From Leptothrix sp. (in: b-proteobacteria) (lineage in GTDB: Bacteria > Pseudomonadota > Gammaproteobacteria > Burkholderiales > Burkholderiaceae_C): a stretch of 64,000 nucleotides of DNA. The DNA is taken from contig PNKV01000008.1 of the NCBI GenBank assembly GCA_013822685.1, positions 1 through 64,000 of the forward strand. Direction: 5' to 3'. Made by a program: the position numbers and the translations under genes. The notes under the pieces are model-generated. The model was not told the DNA's origin and ran no database searches. It saw only the letters and a program-made list of their open reading frames with translations. Positions 25,371 through 34,300 of the stretch are shown piece after piece (position 1 is the first letter of the stretch; each line of letters opens with the position of its first letter).

Positions 25371-27052
25371 CTGAGGCCGGCCAGGAAGGCGTGGAGCAGC
25401 GGCACCACCGCCGCGCCTTCACCGATGGCGCCACCAACGCGCTTGACCGAGCCTGACCGGACATCGCCCACCGCGAACACCCCTGGGATGCTCGACTCCA
25501 GGCTGGCGCCGGGCCGCAGGGCCTTGCAGCTGGCCGACCGCACCTGGTCGCCCGTGAGCACGAAGCCCGCCGGGTCGAGGGCCGCGTGGCAGCTGGTCAT
25601 GCACTCGGTTTCGGGATCGGCCCCCACGAAGAGGAACAGGTGCCGGATGTCGTGGTTCTCAAGCTCGCCGGTTTGGCGGTGCTGCAAGGTGATGCTTTGC
25701 AGGCCGGCCTCGGCATCACCGTGCAAGGCCGTCACGGCCCGGTGCGTTTTCAGCTCGATGTTGGCCGTGGCCTCGATGCGCTCGATCAGGTACTTGGACA
25801 TCGTGGCCGACAGCCCTTCGCCACGCACCAGCATGATGACCTTGGCGGCGTGCGCGGCCAGGAACACGGCGGCCTGGCCCGCGGAGTTGCCACCGCCCAC
25901 CAACGCCACCTGCTGATCCCGGCAAATGCGCGCTTCAATGGGCGAGGCCCAGTACCAGACCCCGCGGCCTTCAAACGCGACCAGGTTGTCGACATCCAGT
26001 CGGCGGTAGCGGGCGCCCGTGGCCATGACCACCGAGCGCGCACGGATGCGCCGCCCATCGGCCAACAGCAAACCCAACTCACTGTCGGCTTCACGCCGGC
26101 TGCAATCCAGCGACACCACCTTCGCCGGTATCAGCATCTCCACACCAAACTTTTGCGCCTGCACGAAAGCCCGCCCCGCCAGCGCCTGCCCGGTGATGCC
26201 CGTGGGGAACCCCAGGTAGTTCTCGATGCGGGCCGAAGCACCCGCCTGGCCGCCATGCGCCCTGCAATCCATCACCATCACGCGCAGCCCTTCTGAAGCC
26301 GCATACACCGCGGTGGCCAGACCGGCAGGCCCGGCCCCCACGATGGCCACGTCGTACAGGTCGGTGTGCTCGACCGTGTCCACCATGCCCAGGCAGCGGG
26401 CCAGCTCCAGATCAGAGGGGTTGCGCATCACCGCGCCCGAGGGGCACACGGCCAGCACCTCGAAGGGGCCGATCTCGTATTGCTCGGTCCAGAGTTGGGC
26501 GTCGTGGTCGGTGTTCGGATCCAGGTGGTGATAAGGCTGGCCATTGCGCCGCAAAAAATTCTGCAGGCCGGCCAGCGTGGGCGCGTCGGAGCGCGCAATC
26601 AGCACCACCCCGCTGACCCCCGATTCGATCAGCGCCACACGGCGCAGGATCAAGGCCCGCGTGATGCGTTCGCCCAGGTCGGCCTCGGCAATCAGCAAGG
26701 CGCGCAGGGCCGCGGGTTCGATCAACAGGGCTTCAACGTCGCCTTCGGCCTGCCCGTCGACCAAGGCTGGGCGGCCCGACAGCTGCCCCACTTCGGCCAG
26801 GAAGTGGCCACGGCCTTGCTGCGCAATGGGCAACACTTGCCCCAAGCCATTGCGCTGCGTGATGGCCACCACGCCCTCGAGCACCACGAACATGCCGGGC
26901 CCCAACTCGCCCGCGGTGAACAGATGCTCGCCCGCCGAGTAACGGCGCACCCTGCCAAAGCGGCCCAGACGGTCGATCTCTGCCGCGCTGAGCACCGGGA
27001 ACATCTGGTGGCGACGGGAAGCGACGAGGTCGGTGGGCGTGTCGGACGACAT
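25367..27052 (-). CDS. Cyclic-nucleotide-binding/thioredoxin-reductase-like flavoprotein
   Basis: Residues about 20-135 form a cyclic-nucleotide-binding (Crp-type) domain. After a thioredoxin-like linker (about 185-240), a TrxB-type FAD/NAD(P)H oxidoreductase follows with [38 protein letters not shown] and [15 protein letters not shown]. The redox-active CxxC of thioredoxin reductases is absent: the place where CATCDG stands reads YWASPIEA. So it cannot reduce thioredoxin in the normal way. The start at 27052 ([10 protein letters not shown]) has CGGAGA upstream. The input ligand and electron acceptor are unknown. Confidence 0.88.
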   Translation of the reverse strand: MSSDTPTDLVASRRHQMFPVLSAAEIDRLGRFGRVRRYSAGEHLFTAGELGPGMFVVLEGVVAITQRNGLGQVLPIAQQGRGHFLAEVGQLSGRPALVDGQAEGDVEALLIEPAALRALLIAEADLGERITRALILRRVALIESGVSGVVLIARSDAPTLAGLQNFLRRNGQPYHHLDPNTDHDAQLWTEQYEIGPFEVLAVCPSGAVMRNPSDLELARCLGMVDTVEHTDLYDVAIVGAGPAGLATAVYAASEGLRVMVMDCRAHGGQAGASARIENYLGFPTGITGQALAGRAFVQAQKFGVEMLIPAKVVSLDCSRREADSELGLLLADGRRIRARSVVMATGARYRRLDVDNLVAFEGRGVWYWASPIEARICRDQQVALVGGGNSAGQAAVFLAAHAAKVIMLVRGEGLSATMSKYLIERIEATANIELKTHRAVTALHGDAEAGLQSITLQHRQTGELENHDIRHLFLFVGADPETECMTSCHAALDPAGFVLTGDQVRSASCKALRPGASLESSIPGVFAVGDVRSGSVKRVGGAIGEGAAVVPLLHAFLAGLS

Positions 27053-27154
27053 GGAAATTCTCCGTTGAATCAGGCGCAATGGAGACGATTGTGACCTGCA
27101 TCGGCATGCCATTTGCCCTGGCAGTTCATCTCTTTCATCCAGGAGAACTTCACC

Positions 27155-27385
27155 ATGACGCACACCATCCCCGCCACCGTCCAACTCAGGGCGAATGAGG
27201 CCGTTGATCGACTGGCGCAGGCCGCCCACCACGCGGTTGACCGGGCCGCGGCCAAAGCAGAAGCCTTGGGCGAAACACAGGATGCGTGGCTGGCCTCCGC
27301 CCGCCTCCACGTGCAGCAACGCCCAGTGAGGAGCGTGCTGATCGCCTTTGCCGCGGGGCTGCTGATAGACCGCGTGTTGCGCTGA
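27155..27385 (+). CDS. Small DUF883/ElaB-like membrane protein
   Basis: From ATG 27155 (CAGGAGAAC upstream) it encodes 76 aa: a charged helical region (AVDRLAQAAHHAVDRAAAKAE), then VQQRPVRSVLIAFAAGLLIDRVLR, a C-terminal membrane helix of the ElaB/YqjD (DUF883) style. Such proteins bind ribosomes at the inner membrane in E. coli. This one is shorter than YqjD. It diverges from the flavoprotein gene. Confidence 0.7.
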   Translation: MTHTIPATVQLRANEAVDRLAQAAHHAVDRAAAKAEALGETQDAWLASARLHVQQRPVRSVLIAFAAGLLIDRVLR

Positions 27386-27415
27386 CCAAAGCCACGGCCC
27401 CTGCTCCGCGCTCGC

Positions 27416-28054
27416 TCAAGCGGACAAGGGGCCTGCAGGCACCACAGACGGCTCGGTCTGCTCGATCTTCTGCGAGCCATCCGGGCGCTCATAGGTGCCG
27501 ATCAGGCAGCCGCTGGCCAAGGCATGGGCTTTCAGAAGCTCCAGCACCTCTTCTCGCCCAGGTTTGGCCGACCATGCCGGCGTGGTCGACAAGGCGAACA
27601 CCTGGAAGGCATAGCGGTGCACCCCATGCCCTGGCGGCGGATCAGGCGGCAGCCAGTGCGCCTGCAGGAAGGAGTTGAGCCCGCAAGACCATTCCGGCCC
27701 GCGCCCCTCGTGCTCGTCCAGCGCGCCCTCTCGCAAGGCGCCATCGCCGGGCGGCAAACCGACCACGATGGCATGCACCAGGGGCTGGGGGGTGGGCGCG
27801 TCGGCGTCTTCCACGATCAACACCGCCGATTGGGCCTGCGCCGGCAACCCGGTCCACTGCAGCGAAGGCGAAGTGCCGGCCCCATCGGCCGTGTACAACA
27901 CGGGCAAGGGGGCGTGGTCTTGAAACGCCAGGCTGGACACCGTGATGGCCGCCATGCCCGATCGCAAGCCCACTTTGTTGAAGGCCAGCTTGTCCAGCCC
28001 TGCGCGCTGGTCGTGCAGCACGTGGCCAATCACGTCGGGTAGTTTTTCAAGCAT
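27416..28054 (-). CDS. YbhB/YbcL family PEBP-like protein
   Basis: The 212-aa protein has the phosphatidylethanolamine-binding-protein fold: TSPSLQWTGLPAQAQSAVLIVEDADAP, then PLVHAIVVGLPP and HRYAFQVFALS, with the ligand-site D-x-D and the HxxH-like histidines. There is no signal peptide. Bacterial members have no settled function. Several proline residues interrupt the central loop. Confidence 0.88.
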   Translation of the reverse strand: MLEKLPDVIGHVLHDQRAGLDKLAFNKVGLRSGMAAITVSSLAFQDHAPLPVLYTADGAGTSPSLQWTGLPAQAQSAVLIVEDADAPTPQPLVHAIVVGLPPGDGALREGALDEHEGRGPEWSCGLNSFLQAHWLPPDPPPGHGVHRYAFQVFALSTTPAWSAKPGREEVLELLKAHALASGCLIGTYERPDGSQKIEQTEPSVVPAGPLSA

Positions 28055-28192
28055 CTGGCGGGCCCCTTGGGTTCAAGCCGGGCGAGATTGCCCACACCCT
28101 GGGCAGCAATTCGCGCGCCTGCCAGTATCCCCAGTCAGGCTGGGTGATCCCGGGCCGGGGCACACTGGGCTATCGTCAACGAGACCATCGAC

Positions 28193-28897
28193 ATGATCGA
28201 CCTGTACTACTGGACCACGCCCAACGGCCACAAGATCACCTTGTTCCTTGAAGAGGCACAGGTGCCTTACCAGATCAAGCCCATCCACATCGGCAAGGGC
28301 GAGCAGTTCGCGCCTGACTTCCTGCGCATCGCGCCCAACAACCGCATCCCGGCCATCGTGGACCACGCCCCCAAGGATGGTGGTGAGCCGCTGCCCTTGT
28401 TCGAGTCAGGGGCGATCCTGCTGTACTTGGCGGACAAGACCGGCCAGTTCATCGCGCCCGACTTGCGGGGTCGCAACGACACGTTGCAATGGTTGTTCTG
28501 GCAGATGGGCGGGCTGGGGCCGATGGCCGGCCAAAACCACCATTTCGGCCAGTACGCGCCTGAGAAACTGCCCTACGCCATCGAGCGCTATGTGAAGGAA
28601 ACGGCGCGCCTGTACGCCGTGATGGACAAGCGCCTGGCCGACCGCGAGTTCCTGGCGGGCGAGTATTCGATCGCCGACATGGCCAGTTACCCCTGGGTGG
28701 TGCCGCACGAGCGGCAAGGGCAGAACCTGAATGACTTCCCCAACCTGAAGCGTTGGTTCGAAGCCATAAAAGCCCGGCCCGCCACCGCGCGGGCCTATGC
28801 CCGGGCCCAGGAGGTCAACCCCGACAGCAAGCCCACGGTGGACGATGAGTCACGCAAGCACCTGTTCGGGCAAAACGCCACGACGGTGAAGCGCTGA
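28193..28897 (+). CDS. Glutathione S-transferase (YfcG/YghU-type)
   Basis: The 234-aa protein has the thioredoxin-like N-domain (YYWTTPNGHKITLFLEEA, then NNRIPAIVDH and the gamma-Glu-binding FESGAILLYLAD) and a helical C-domain (LQWLFWQMGGLGPMAGQNHHF, then EYSIADMASYPWV). The TTPNG motif marks the nu/YfcG-like class, which has disulfide-bond oxidoreductase activity. It is convergent with the DD-carboxypeptidase gene. Confidence 0.93.
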   Translation: MIDLYYWTTPNGHKITLFLEEAQVPYQIKPIHIGKGEQFAPDFLRIAPNNRIPAIVDHAPKDGGEPLPLFESGAILLYLADKTGQFIAPDLRGRNDTLQWLFWQMGGLGPMAGQNHHFGQYAPEKLPYAIERYVKETARLYAVMDKRLADREFLAGEYSIADMASYPWVVPHERQGQNLNDFPNLKRWFEAIKARPATARAYARAQEVNPDSKPTVDDESRKHLFGQNATTVKR

Positions 28898-28900
28898 ACT

Positions 28901-30070
28901 TCAGTCCTTGCTGAAGAACTCCTTGATGCGCTGCCAGAGCTTGGAGAAGAAGCCGGCTTCTTCCACCGGCTCCAGCGCCACGAGGGCCTGCTCGCCATAG
29001 CTCTGGCCATCCAGCGAGATCACGACCTTGCCCAGCACGGTGCCCTTGGCGATCGGCGCGGTGATGCCGGTGGTCAGCTGGAGGTCTGACTTGACATTGG
29101 CGGCCTGGCCGCGCGGGATGGTCGCGACCATCGGTTCCGTCAAGCCCACCTTGACGACATCGGCCTTGCCGAAGCGCACCTTGGGCGTCGCCAGCGGGGT
29201 GTTCGCCGCCAGCGGGCGCACATCTTCAAACGAACCAAAGCCCCAGTTGAACAGCGCGCGCGTCTGGTCGGCCCGGGCTTGCATGCTCTTGGCGCCCATG
29301 ATCACCGAGATCAAACGCATGTCGTTGCGCTTGCTGGAGGCCGTCAGGCAGAAGCCCGCCTCGGCCGTGTGCCCCGTCTTCAAGCCATCCACCGACGAGT
29401 CGGTGTACAGCAGCGCATTGCGGTTGCCCTGCTTGATGCCGTTGTACTTGAACTCCTTCTCGGAGTAGATCTTGTAGTAGTCGGAACTGTCGCGGATGAT
29501 GGCGCGCGCCAGGATGGCCAGGTCGTGCGCCGAGGCACGGTGCTTGGGATCGGGCAGGCCGGTGGCATTGGCGAAGTAGGTGTTCTTCATGCCCAGGCGC
29601 TCGGCCTCTTTGTTCATCAGCACCGCGAACGAGGCCTCACTGCCGGCCATGTGCTCGGCGATGGCCTTGGAGGCGTCGTTGCCCGATTGCACGATGATGC
29701 CGCGCAGGATGTCGATGACCGAGGCCGAGCCGTGCACCGGCAGGTACATGCACGATTCGGCGTTGGTGCCGCGGCACCAGGCGTTTTCGCTGACGCTGAC
29801 CATGTCGGTGGGCTTGAGGCGGCCGGCCTTCAGCGCTTGTTCGACGATGTAGCTGGTCATCATCTTGGTGAGCGAGGCGGGCGGCAGCGGTTGCTCGGCG
29901 TTCACCTGCGACAGGATGCGGCCGGATTCGAAATCCATCACCACGTAGGCGGTGTTGTCGAGCGTGGGCGCCGGCGCGACGGCGATCGCGGCAGAAGCGG
30001 ACACGGAAAAGCAGGCGGTCAATGCCGCGATGGCCATTTGCCAGCGGGGTGTGGCTGAACCAATGTTCAT
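28901..30070 (-). CDS. D-alanyl-D-alanine carboxypeptidase (penicillin-binding protein 5/6 type)
   Basis: From 30070 (AAGGATCCCC upstream) the 389-aa protein has a signal peptide ending ASA, then the serine-protease-like penicillin-binding motifs S66-LTK (PASLTKMM), SGN at 129-131 and KTG at 231-233. A C-terminal PBP5 domain precedes the amphipathic anchor WQRIKEFFSKD. It removes the terminal D-Ala from peptidoglycan pentapeptides in the periplasm. Confidence 0.94.
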   Translation of the reverse strand: MNIGSATPRWQMAIAALTACFSVSASAAIAVAPAPTLDNTAYVVMDFESGRILSQVNAEQPLPPASLTKMMTSYIVEQALKAGRLKPTDMVSVSENAWCRGTNAESCMYLPVHGSASVIDILRGIIVQSGNDASKAIAEHMAGSEASFAVLMNKEAERLGMKNTYFANATGLPDPKHRASAHDLAILARAIIRDSSDYYKIYSEKEFKYNGIKQGNRNALLYTDSSVDGLKTGHTAEAGFCLTASSKRNDMRLISVIMGAKSMQARADQTRALFNWGFGSFEDVRPLAANTPLATPKVRFGKADVVKVGLTEPMVATIPRGQAANVKSDLQLTTGITAPIAKGTVLGKVVISLDGQSYGEQALVALEPVEEAGFFSKLWQRIKEFFSKD

Positions 30071-30161
30071 GGGGATCCTTGTTGTTTGGGGGCAGGGCCG
30101 GCGCAAAGCGCAGCAGCGCGAAACCCGCCAGCGTACCTGAAGATGTGGGGAGCCCGTCCGT

Positions 30162-31259
30162 TCAGGCCTTGAAGAGGTCTTTGAATTCGCGGGGTTGCGA
30201 TCGCAGGTATTGCGGTGGGGCGCTCACTTGCGCGCCCAGTTTGGCGGCGGCATGCCATGGCCAGCGTGGATCGTAGAGCATGGCGCGCGCCATGCCGATC
30301 GCGTCGGCCTCGCCCTGGGCCAAGATGGCTTCGGCCTGTTCGGGCTCGGTGATCAGGCCGACGGCAATGGTGGGCAGGCCCACTTCGGCCTTGATGCGTT
30401 GGGCATACGGCACCTGGTAACCGGGGCGCAGCTTGATGTCTTGCGCGGGCGAGACGCCGCCTGAACTGACATGGATGGCCGCGCAACCGCGGCCTTTCAA
30501 GGCCTGGGTGAAGGCGATGCTGCCCTCAATGTCCCAGCCGCCCGGCACCCAGTCGGTGGCCGAAATGCGCGCCCAGACGGGTTTGTCAGCCGGGAAGGCG
30601 GCGCGCACGGCCTCGAACACTTCCAGCGGAAAGCGCATGCGGTTTTCCAGGCTGCCGCCATGTTGATCTTGCCGGTGGTTGGCTAGCGGGGACAAGAACT
30701 GGTGCAGCAGATAGCCATGCGCCGCGTGGACCTCGATGCCATCGAGGCCCAAACGCGCCGCGCGCTGGGCTGCCCTCACGAAATCGGACTTGACCTTGGC
30801 CAGGCCGGCGTCGTCCAGGGCATGTGGCGCCACCTCGCCTTCAGCGTGCGGCACGGCCGAAGGCGCGACGGTTTGCCAGCCGGTGGCCTGGTCAGGGCGG
30901 ATCTGCTGGCCTCCTTCCCACGGCACCTTGGTCGAGGCCTTGCGGCCAGCGTGCGCCAACTGGATGCCAATGGCGATGGGCGAATGCGCGCGCACCGATT
31001 GGATTACGCGTGCCAGGCCGGCCTCGTTCTCGTCCGAATAAAGGCCCAGGTCTTGGGGCGAGATCCGCGCCTCCGGCGAGACGCCGGTGGCCTCGATGAT
31101 CAGCAGGCCGGCGCCGGACAGGGCCAGGTGGCCCAGGTGGATCAGGTGCCAGTCGCTGGCCGTGCCCTCTGTGGCCGAGTACTGGCACAGGGGCGCGATG
31201 ACGATGCGGTTGGGCAAGGCCAGCGGCCCGATCTGGAAGGGCTGGAACAGGTGGCTCAT
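30162..31259 (-). CDS. YqjM-type Old Yellow Enzyme (ene-reductase)
   Basis: The 365-aa FMN barrel has the redox-tuning cysteine C25 (IAPLCQYSA) typical of the thermophilic-like/YqjM class, the substrate-binding EVHAAHGYLLHQFLSPLAN, and the phosphate-binding GLITEPEQAEAIL and DAIGMARAML. It should reduce alpha,beta-unsaturated carbonyl compounds with NAD(P)H. It starts 47 bp from an NtrC-like site belonging to the guanidine operon on the other strand. Confidence 0.92.
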   Translation of the reverse strand: MSHLFQPFQIGPLALPNRIVIAPLCQYSATEGTASDWHLIHLGHLALSGAGLLIIEATGVSPEARISPQDLGLYSDENEAGLARVIQSVRAHSPIAIGIQLAHAGRKASTKVPWEGGQQIRPDQATGWQTVAPSAVPHAEGEVAPHALDDAGLAKVKSDFVRAAQRAARLGLDGIEVHAAHGYLLHQFLSPLANHRQDQHGGSLENRMRFPLEVFEAVRAAFPADKPVWARISATDWVPGGWDIEGSIAFTQALKGRGCAAIHVSSGGVSPAQDIKLRPGYQVPYAQRIKAEVGLPTIAVGLITEPEQAEAILAQGEADAIGMARAMLYDPRWPWHAAAKLGAQVSAPPQYLRSQPREFKDLFKA

Positions 31260-31305
31260 GGGATGGAAACCTTCACGTCAAAAGCTGAGTGGCGATTGTG
31301 CAAGC

Positions 31306-31322
31306 TTCACCAAAGCGGTGCA
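31306..31322 (+). promoter_or_regulatory. NtrC-like binding site upstream of the guanidine operon
   Basis: TTCACC-AAAGC-GGTGCA matches 11 of 12 fixed positions of the NtrC consensus TGCACC-N5-GGTGCA. It lies just upstream of a sigma-54-like promoter, closer than usual for an enhancer. With the nitrogen function of the operon this supports Ntr control, but binding is inferred. Confidence 0.5.
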
Positions 31323-31328
31323 AATGGG

Positions 31329-31345
31329 CTGGCATCAAGCTTGCG
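31329..31345 (+). promoter_or_regulatory. Sigma-54-like (-24/-12) promoter of the guanidine operon
   Basis: CTGGCATCAAGCTTGCG has GG and GC separated by exactly 10 bp and matches most of YTGGCACGN4TTGCW. It would start transcription near 31356, about 35 nt before the riboswitch. Predicted from motif and context. Confidence 0.55.
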
Positions 31346-31387
31346 TACACATGCTGCGAGAGAAACGATGTCGTCAATCGTTGACTC

Positions 31388-31510
31388 GAAAGGGTGGCTA
31401 GGGTTCCGGTTTGGTGCAAATCAAATGTCTGGTCCGAGAGCCATCGGCCTGAGTTAGGTGCATCTACCTGCGCAGGCTCCACGGCGGGACAAAAGCCCGG
31501 GAGATTCGCT
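31388..31510 (+). ncRNA. Guanidine-I riboswitch (ykkC class)
   Basis: The leader contains the conserved blocks of the guanidine-I aptamer in order: CTAGGGTTCCGG (31398-31409), GTCTGGTCCGAGAG (31427-31440) and ACGGCGGGACAAAAGCCCGG followed by GAGA (31481-31504). The variable arm between them (TTAGGTGCATCTACCTG) pairs by itself. Binding of free guanidinium turns on downstream genes. The first gene begins 52 nt after the aptamer; that stretch holds the expression platform, which I could not fold with certainty. Confidence 0.93.
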
Positions 31511-31561
31511 TCGATTGCTGAAGTGTTCTCTCGCCATGTTTGTTCAACCCTGGAGCCACCC

Positions 31562-32560
31562 ATGCGCCGTGATTTGTCGTCGTCCTTCAAGAGTTCAGTG
31601 CTCAGCGCCTTGGTTGCGGTCGCCGCGACCTTGGCGCTGACAGCACCCTTGCCCGCCCAAGCCGAAGTCAAGGTCGGCGTGTCCGACTGGCCAGGCTGGG
31701 TCGCCTGGTATGTGGCCGAGCAAAAAGGCTTCTTCAAGAAGCACGGCGCCGACGTCAAGCTCGTCTGGTTCGCCAACTACACCGACTCCATCTCCGCCCT
31801 GTCATCCGGCCAGCTTGATGCGAACTCGCAGACCTGGTCCGACACCATGGGTCCGCTGGCCAAGGGCCTGCCACTCAAGACCATTTTGGTGAACGACAAC
31901 TCTGCCGGCAATGACGCGGTGGTGGTCTCGCCCAAGATCAAGTCCTTCAAGGATTTGAAGGGCAAGAAGATCGCGCTGGAAGAGTTCAGCGTGTCGCACT
32001 TCGTGCTGGCCACGGCCTTGGCCAAAAATGGCATGAAGCCCTCCGATGTGAAGATCGTCAACCTGTCGGCCGGTGATGCGGCCGCGGCCTTCATGACGGG
32101 CCGCGTGGATGCCGCCGTGGTCTGGAACCCGTGGATTCACCAGATCGAGGCCAGCGGCAAGGGCAAGGCGCTGTTCACCTCGAAAGACATGCCGGGACTG
32201 ATCCCCGACCTGCTGGTGGCGCAAGAGAAGGCCATCGCTTCGAAGCGCAAGGACCTGGTCGGCATGATCAAGGCCTGGTTCGACACGGTGAAGTTCATCC
32301 AGGACAAGCCTGCCGAAGCCGCCGCCATCATGAGCAAGGTGGTGAGCCTGAAGCCCGATGAATACCCGGTCTTCCTGCCGGGCACCAAGTTCTTTGACGC
32401 GGCGGCCAACAAGGCGGCCTTCGATGCCAAGAGCCCGCAATCGCTGCCGGCCGTGGCACCCACAATCGCCAGCTTTTTGCTGGAGCACAAGCTGATCGAT
32501 GGCAAGCCTGATGCCAGCAAGGGCATCGATGCCAGCTTGCTGAGCGATGCCCTGAAGTAA
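31562..32560 (+). CDS. ABC transporter substrate-binding protein (guanidine operon)
   Basis: The start at 31562 has GGAG upstream. A signal peptide (to about AQA-34) precedes a NitT/TauT-type periplasmic binding protein: VGVSDWPGWVAWYVAEQKGFF, then SGQLDANSQTWSDT, LKGKKIALEEFSVSHF and AAFMTGRVDAAVVWNPW. Under a guanidine riboswitch and before guanidine-catabolism genes, it most likely delivers guanidine or a related guanidino compound. Transport of urea or another amide is the alternative. Confidence 0.88.
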   Translation: MRRDLSSSFKSSVLSALVAVAATLALTAPLPAQAEVKVGVSDWPGWVAWYVAEQKGFFKKHGADVKLVWFANYTDSISALSSGQLDANSQTWSDTMGPLAKGLPLKTILVNDNSAGNDAVVVSPKIKSFKDLKGKKIALEEFSVSHFVLATALAKNGMKPSDVKIVNLSAGDAAAAFMTGRVDAAVVWNPWIHQIEASGKGKALFTSKDMPGLIPDLLVAQEKAIASKRKDLVGMIKAWFDTVKFIQDKPAEAAAIMSKVVSLKPDEYPVFLPGTKFFDAAANKAAFDAKSPQSLPAVAPTIASFLLEHKLIDGKPDASKGIDASLLSDALK

Positions 32561-32569
32561 GGAGTCTCC

Positions 32570-33388
32570 ATGTCGCAAGCCAGTTCACCGCCACCCAGGT
32601 CGCCCGGCCTGTGGGCCATCCGCCAGGCCATCCCCTCGTCCGTGTACTGGAGCCTGGCGGGCGTGGGCCTGATCGCACCCCTGCTGTTGTGGGCCGTGCT
32701 GGCCGGCGCCGGCACGCTGGACCCGGTCTTCCTGCCCGGCCCCGGCTTGGTGATTGAGCGCACCAAGGCCTGGTGGGCCGACGGGCTGCTGGGCGACATG
32801 GGCATCAGCGTGATGCGGGTGGTGGTGGGCTGGGCCTTGTCGGCGCTGATCGCGATCCCGCTGGGCTTGTTCATCGGCACTTGGCGTTCCGTGCAGGCGC
32901 TGCTGGAGCCGCTGATGGACTTCGTGCGCTACATGCCGGCCGTGGCCTTTGTGCCGCTGGTGATGGTGTGGGTGGGCATCGACGAAGGCGCCAAGATCGC
33001 CATCATCTTCATCGGCACCTTCTTCCAGATGGTGTTGATGGTGGCCGAGGATGTGCGCCGCGTGCCGCTGCCGCAGATCGAGGCCGCGCAAACCATGGGT
33101 GCCACGCGCATCGAGATCCTGGAGAAGGTCATCGTGCCGTCCGTCAAGCCCGCGCTGCTCGACACCTTGCGCATCACCATGGGCTGGGCGTGGACCTACC
33201 TGGTGGTGGCCGAATTGGTGGCTGCCAACTCGGGCCTGGGCTACGCGATCCTGAAGGCGCAGCGCTTTCTGCAGACCGACAAGATCTTCGCCGGCATCTT
33301 GCTGATCGGCCTGATCGGCCTGTTGATCGACCAGGTGTTCCGCCTCGCGCACCGCAAGGCTTTCCCGTGGCTGCACGTTCGAGGTTGA
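32570..33388 (+). CDS. ABC transporter permease (guanidine operon)
   Basis: The 272-aa protein has about six membrane helices and the cytoplasmic EAA loop (EAAQTMGATRIEILEKVIVPSV) of binding-protein-dependent permeases of the SsuC/TauC type. It begins 9 nt after the binding-protein gene and ends 4 nt before the ATPase gene, so the three form one transporter. Confidence 0.92.
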   Translation: MSQASSPPPRSPGLWAIRQAIPSSVYWSLAGVGLIAPLLLWAVLAGAGTLDPVFLPGPGLVIERTKAWWADGLLGDMGISVMRVVVGWALSALIAIPLGLFIGTWRSVQALLEPLMDFVRYMPAVAFVPLVMVWVGIDEGAKIAIIFIGTFFQMVLMVAEDVRRVPLPQIEAAQTMGATRIEILEKVIVPSVKPALLDTLRITMGWAWTYLVVAELVAANSGLGYAILKAQRFLQTDKIFAGILLIGLIGLLIDQVFRLAHRKAFPWLHVRG

Positions 33389-33392
33389 GACC

Positions 33393-34268
33393 ATGAGCAC
33401 CTTCCCACCCCCCTTGTCCGTGGGCATCGAATGCCAGGGCGTTTTCAAGACCTACCCAGGCGCCAAGGGCCCTGCGCTGCAAGACATCAACCTGCACATC
33501 GCGCCCAACGAGTTCGTGACCTTGGTGGGCGCCTCGGGCTGCGGCAAGTCCACGCTCTTGCGCACCATCGCCGGGCTGGAAACGCACAACCAAGGCGCCG
33601 TGCGTGTGAACGGCCAGCCCATCCATGGGCCGGGGCCGGACCGCGCCATGGTCTTCCAGCACTACAGCCTCTACCCCTGGCTCACGGTGCAAGACAACAT
33701 CAAGTTCTGCCGCCAGTTGAAGACGCACACCGATGGCCGCACCAGCAGTGACGTCGAGAACGCCGCTGGCCGCGCCGATGCGCTCTTGCGTTTGATGGGC
33801 CTGACGCATGTGGCCAAGTCCTACCCCAGCGAATTGTCGGGTGGCATGCAGCAGCGTGTGGCGATTGCGCGGGCCTTGATGAGCAAGCCGCCGATCATCC
33901 TGATGGACGAGCCCTTTGGCGCGCTGGACGCGCAAACACGCGAGGTCATGCACGACCTGATCATGCACGTGCACAAGCTGGAGCGCACCACCATCGTCTT
34001 CGTCACACACGATGTGGAAGAGGCCATGTACCTGGGGCACCGCGTGGTGTTGATGGCGCCGCGGCCAGGCCGCATCGATTCGATCCACCAGGTGCCGCTG
34101 CCCTTGGTCCGCGATCAGGACATGAAGTTGTCGCCCGAGTTCTTGCAACTCAAGCGCTTGCTGCTGGACCGCATCCGCGAGACCTCGGGCATGAAGACCG
34201 ACTTCGAACTGCTGGACCAGTTGTGCAAGTCGGCGCAGGACGTGGCCTCGGGCGCGTCATCGACTTGA
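33393..34268 (+). CDS. ABC transporter ATP-binding protein (guanidine operon)
   Basis: All nucleotide-binding motifs are present: Walker A GASGCGKST, Q-loop VFQHYSLYPW, signature LSGGMQQRV, Walker B IILMDEP and the H-loop VTHDVEEAMYLG. It belongs to the TauB/SsuB/NrtD group and energises uptake with the preceding permease and binding protein. The C-terminal extension (about 265-291) is short. Confidence 0.93.
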   Translation: MSTFPPPLSVGIECQGVFKTYPGAKGPALQDINLHIAPNEFVTLVGASGCGKSTLLRTIAGLETHNQGAVRVNGQPIHGPGPDRAMVFQHYSLYPWLTVQDNIKFCRQLKTHTDGRTSSDVENAAGRADALLRLMGLTHVAKSYPSELSGGMQQRVAIARALMSKPPIILMDEPFGALDAQTREVMHDLIMHVHKLERTTIVFVTHDVEEAMYLGHRVVLMAPRPGRIDSIHQVPLPLVRDQDMKLSPEFLQLKRLLLDRIRETSGMKTDFELLDQLCKSAQDVASGASST

Positions 34269-34300
34269 ACATGCATCGAACAGAAGGAGCCTTGAACAAG

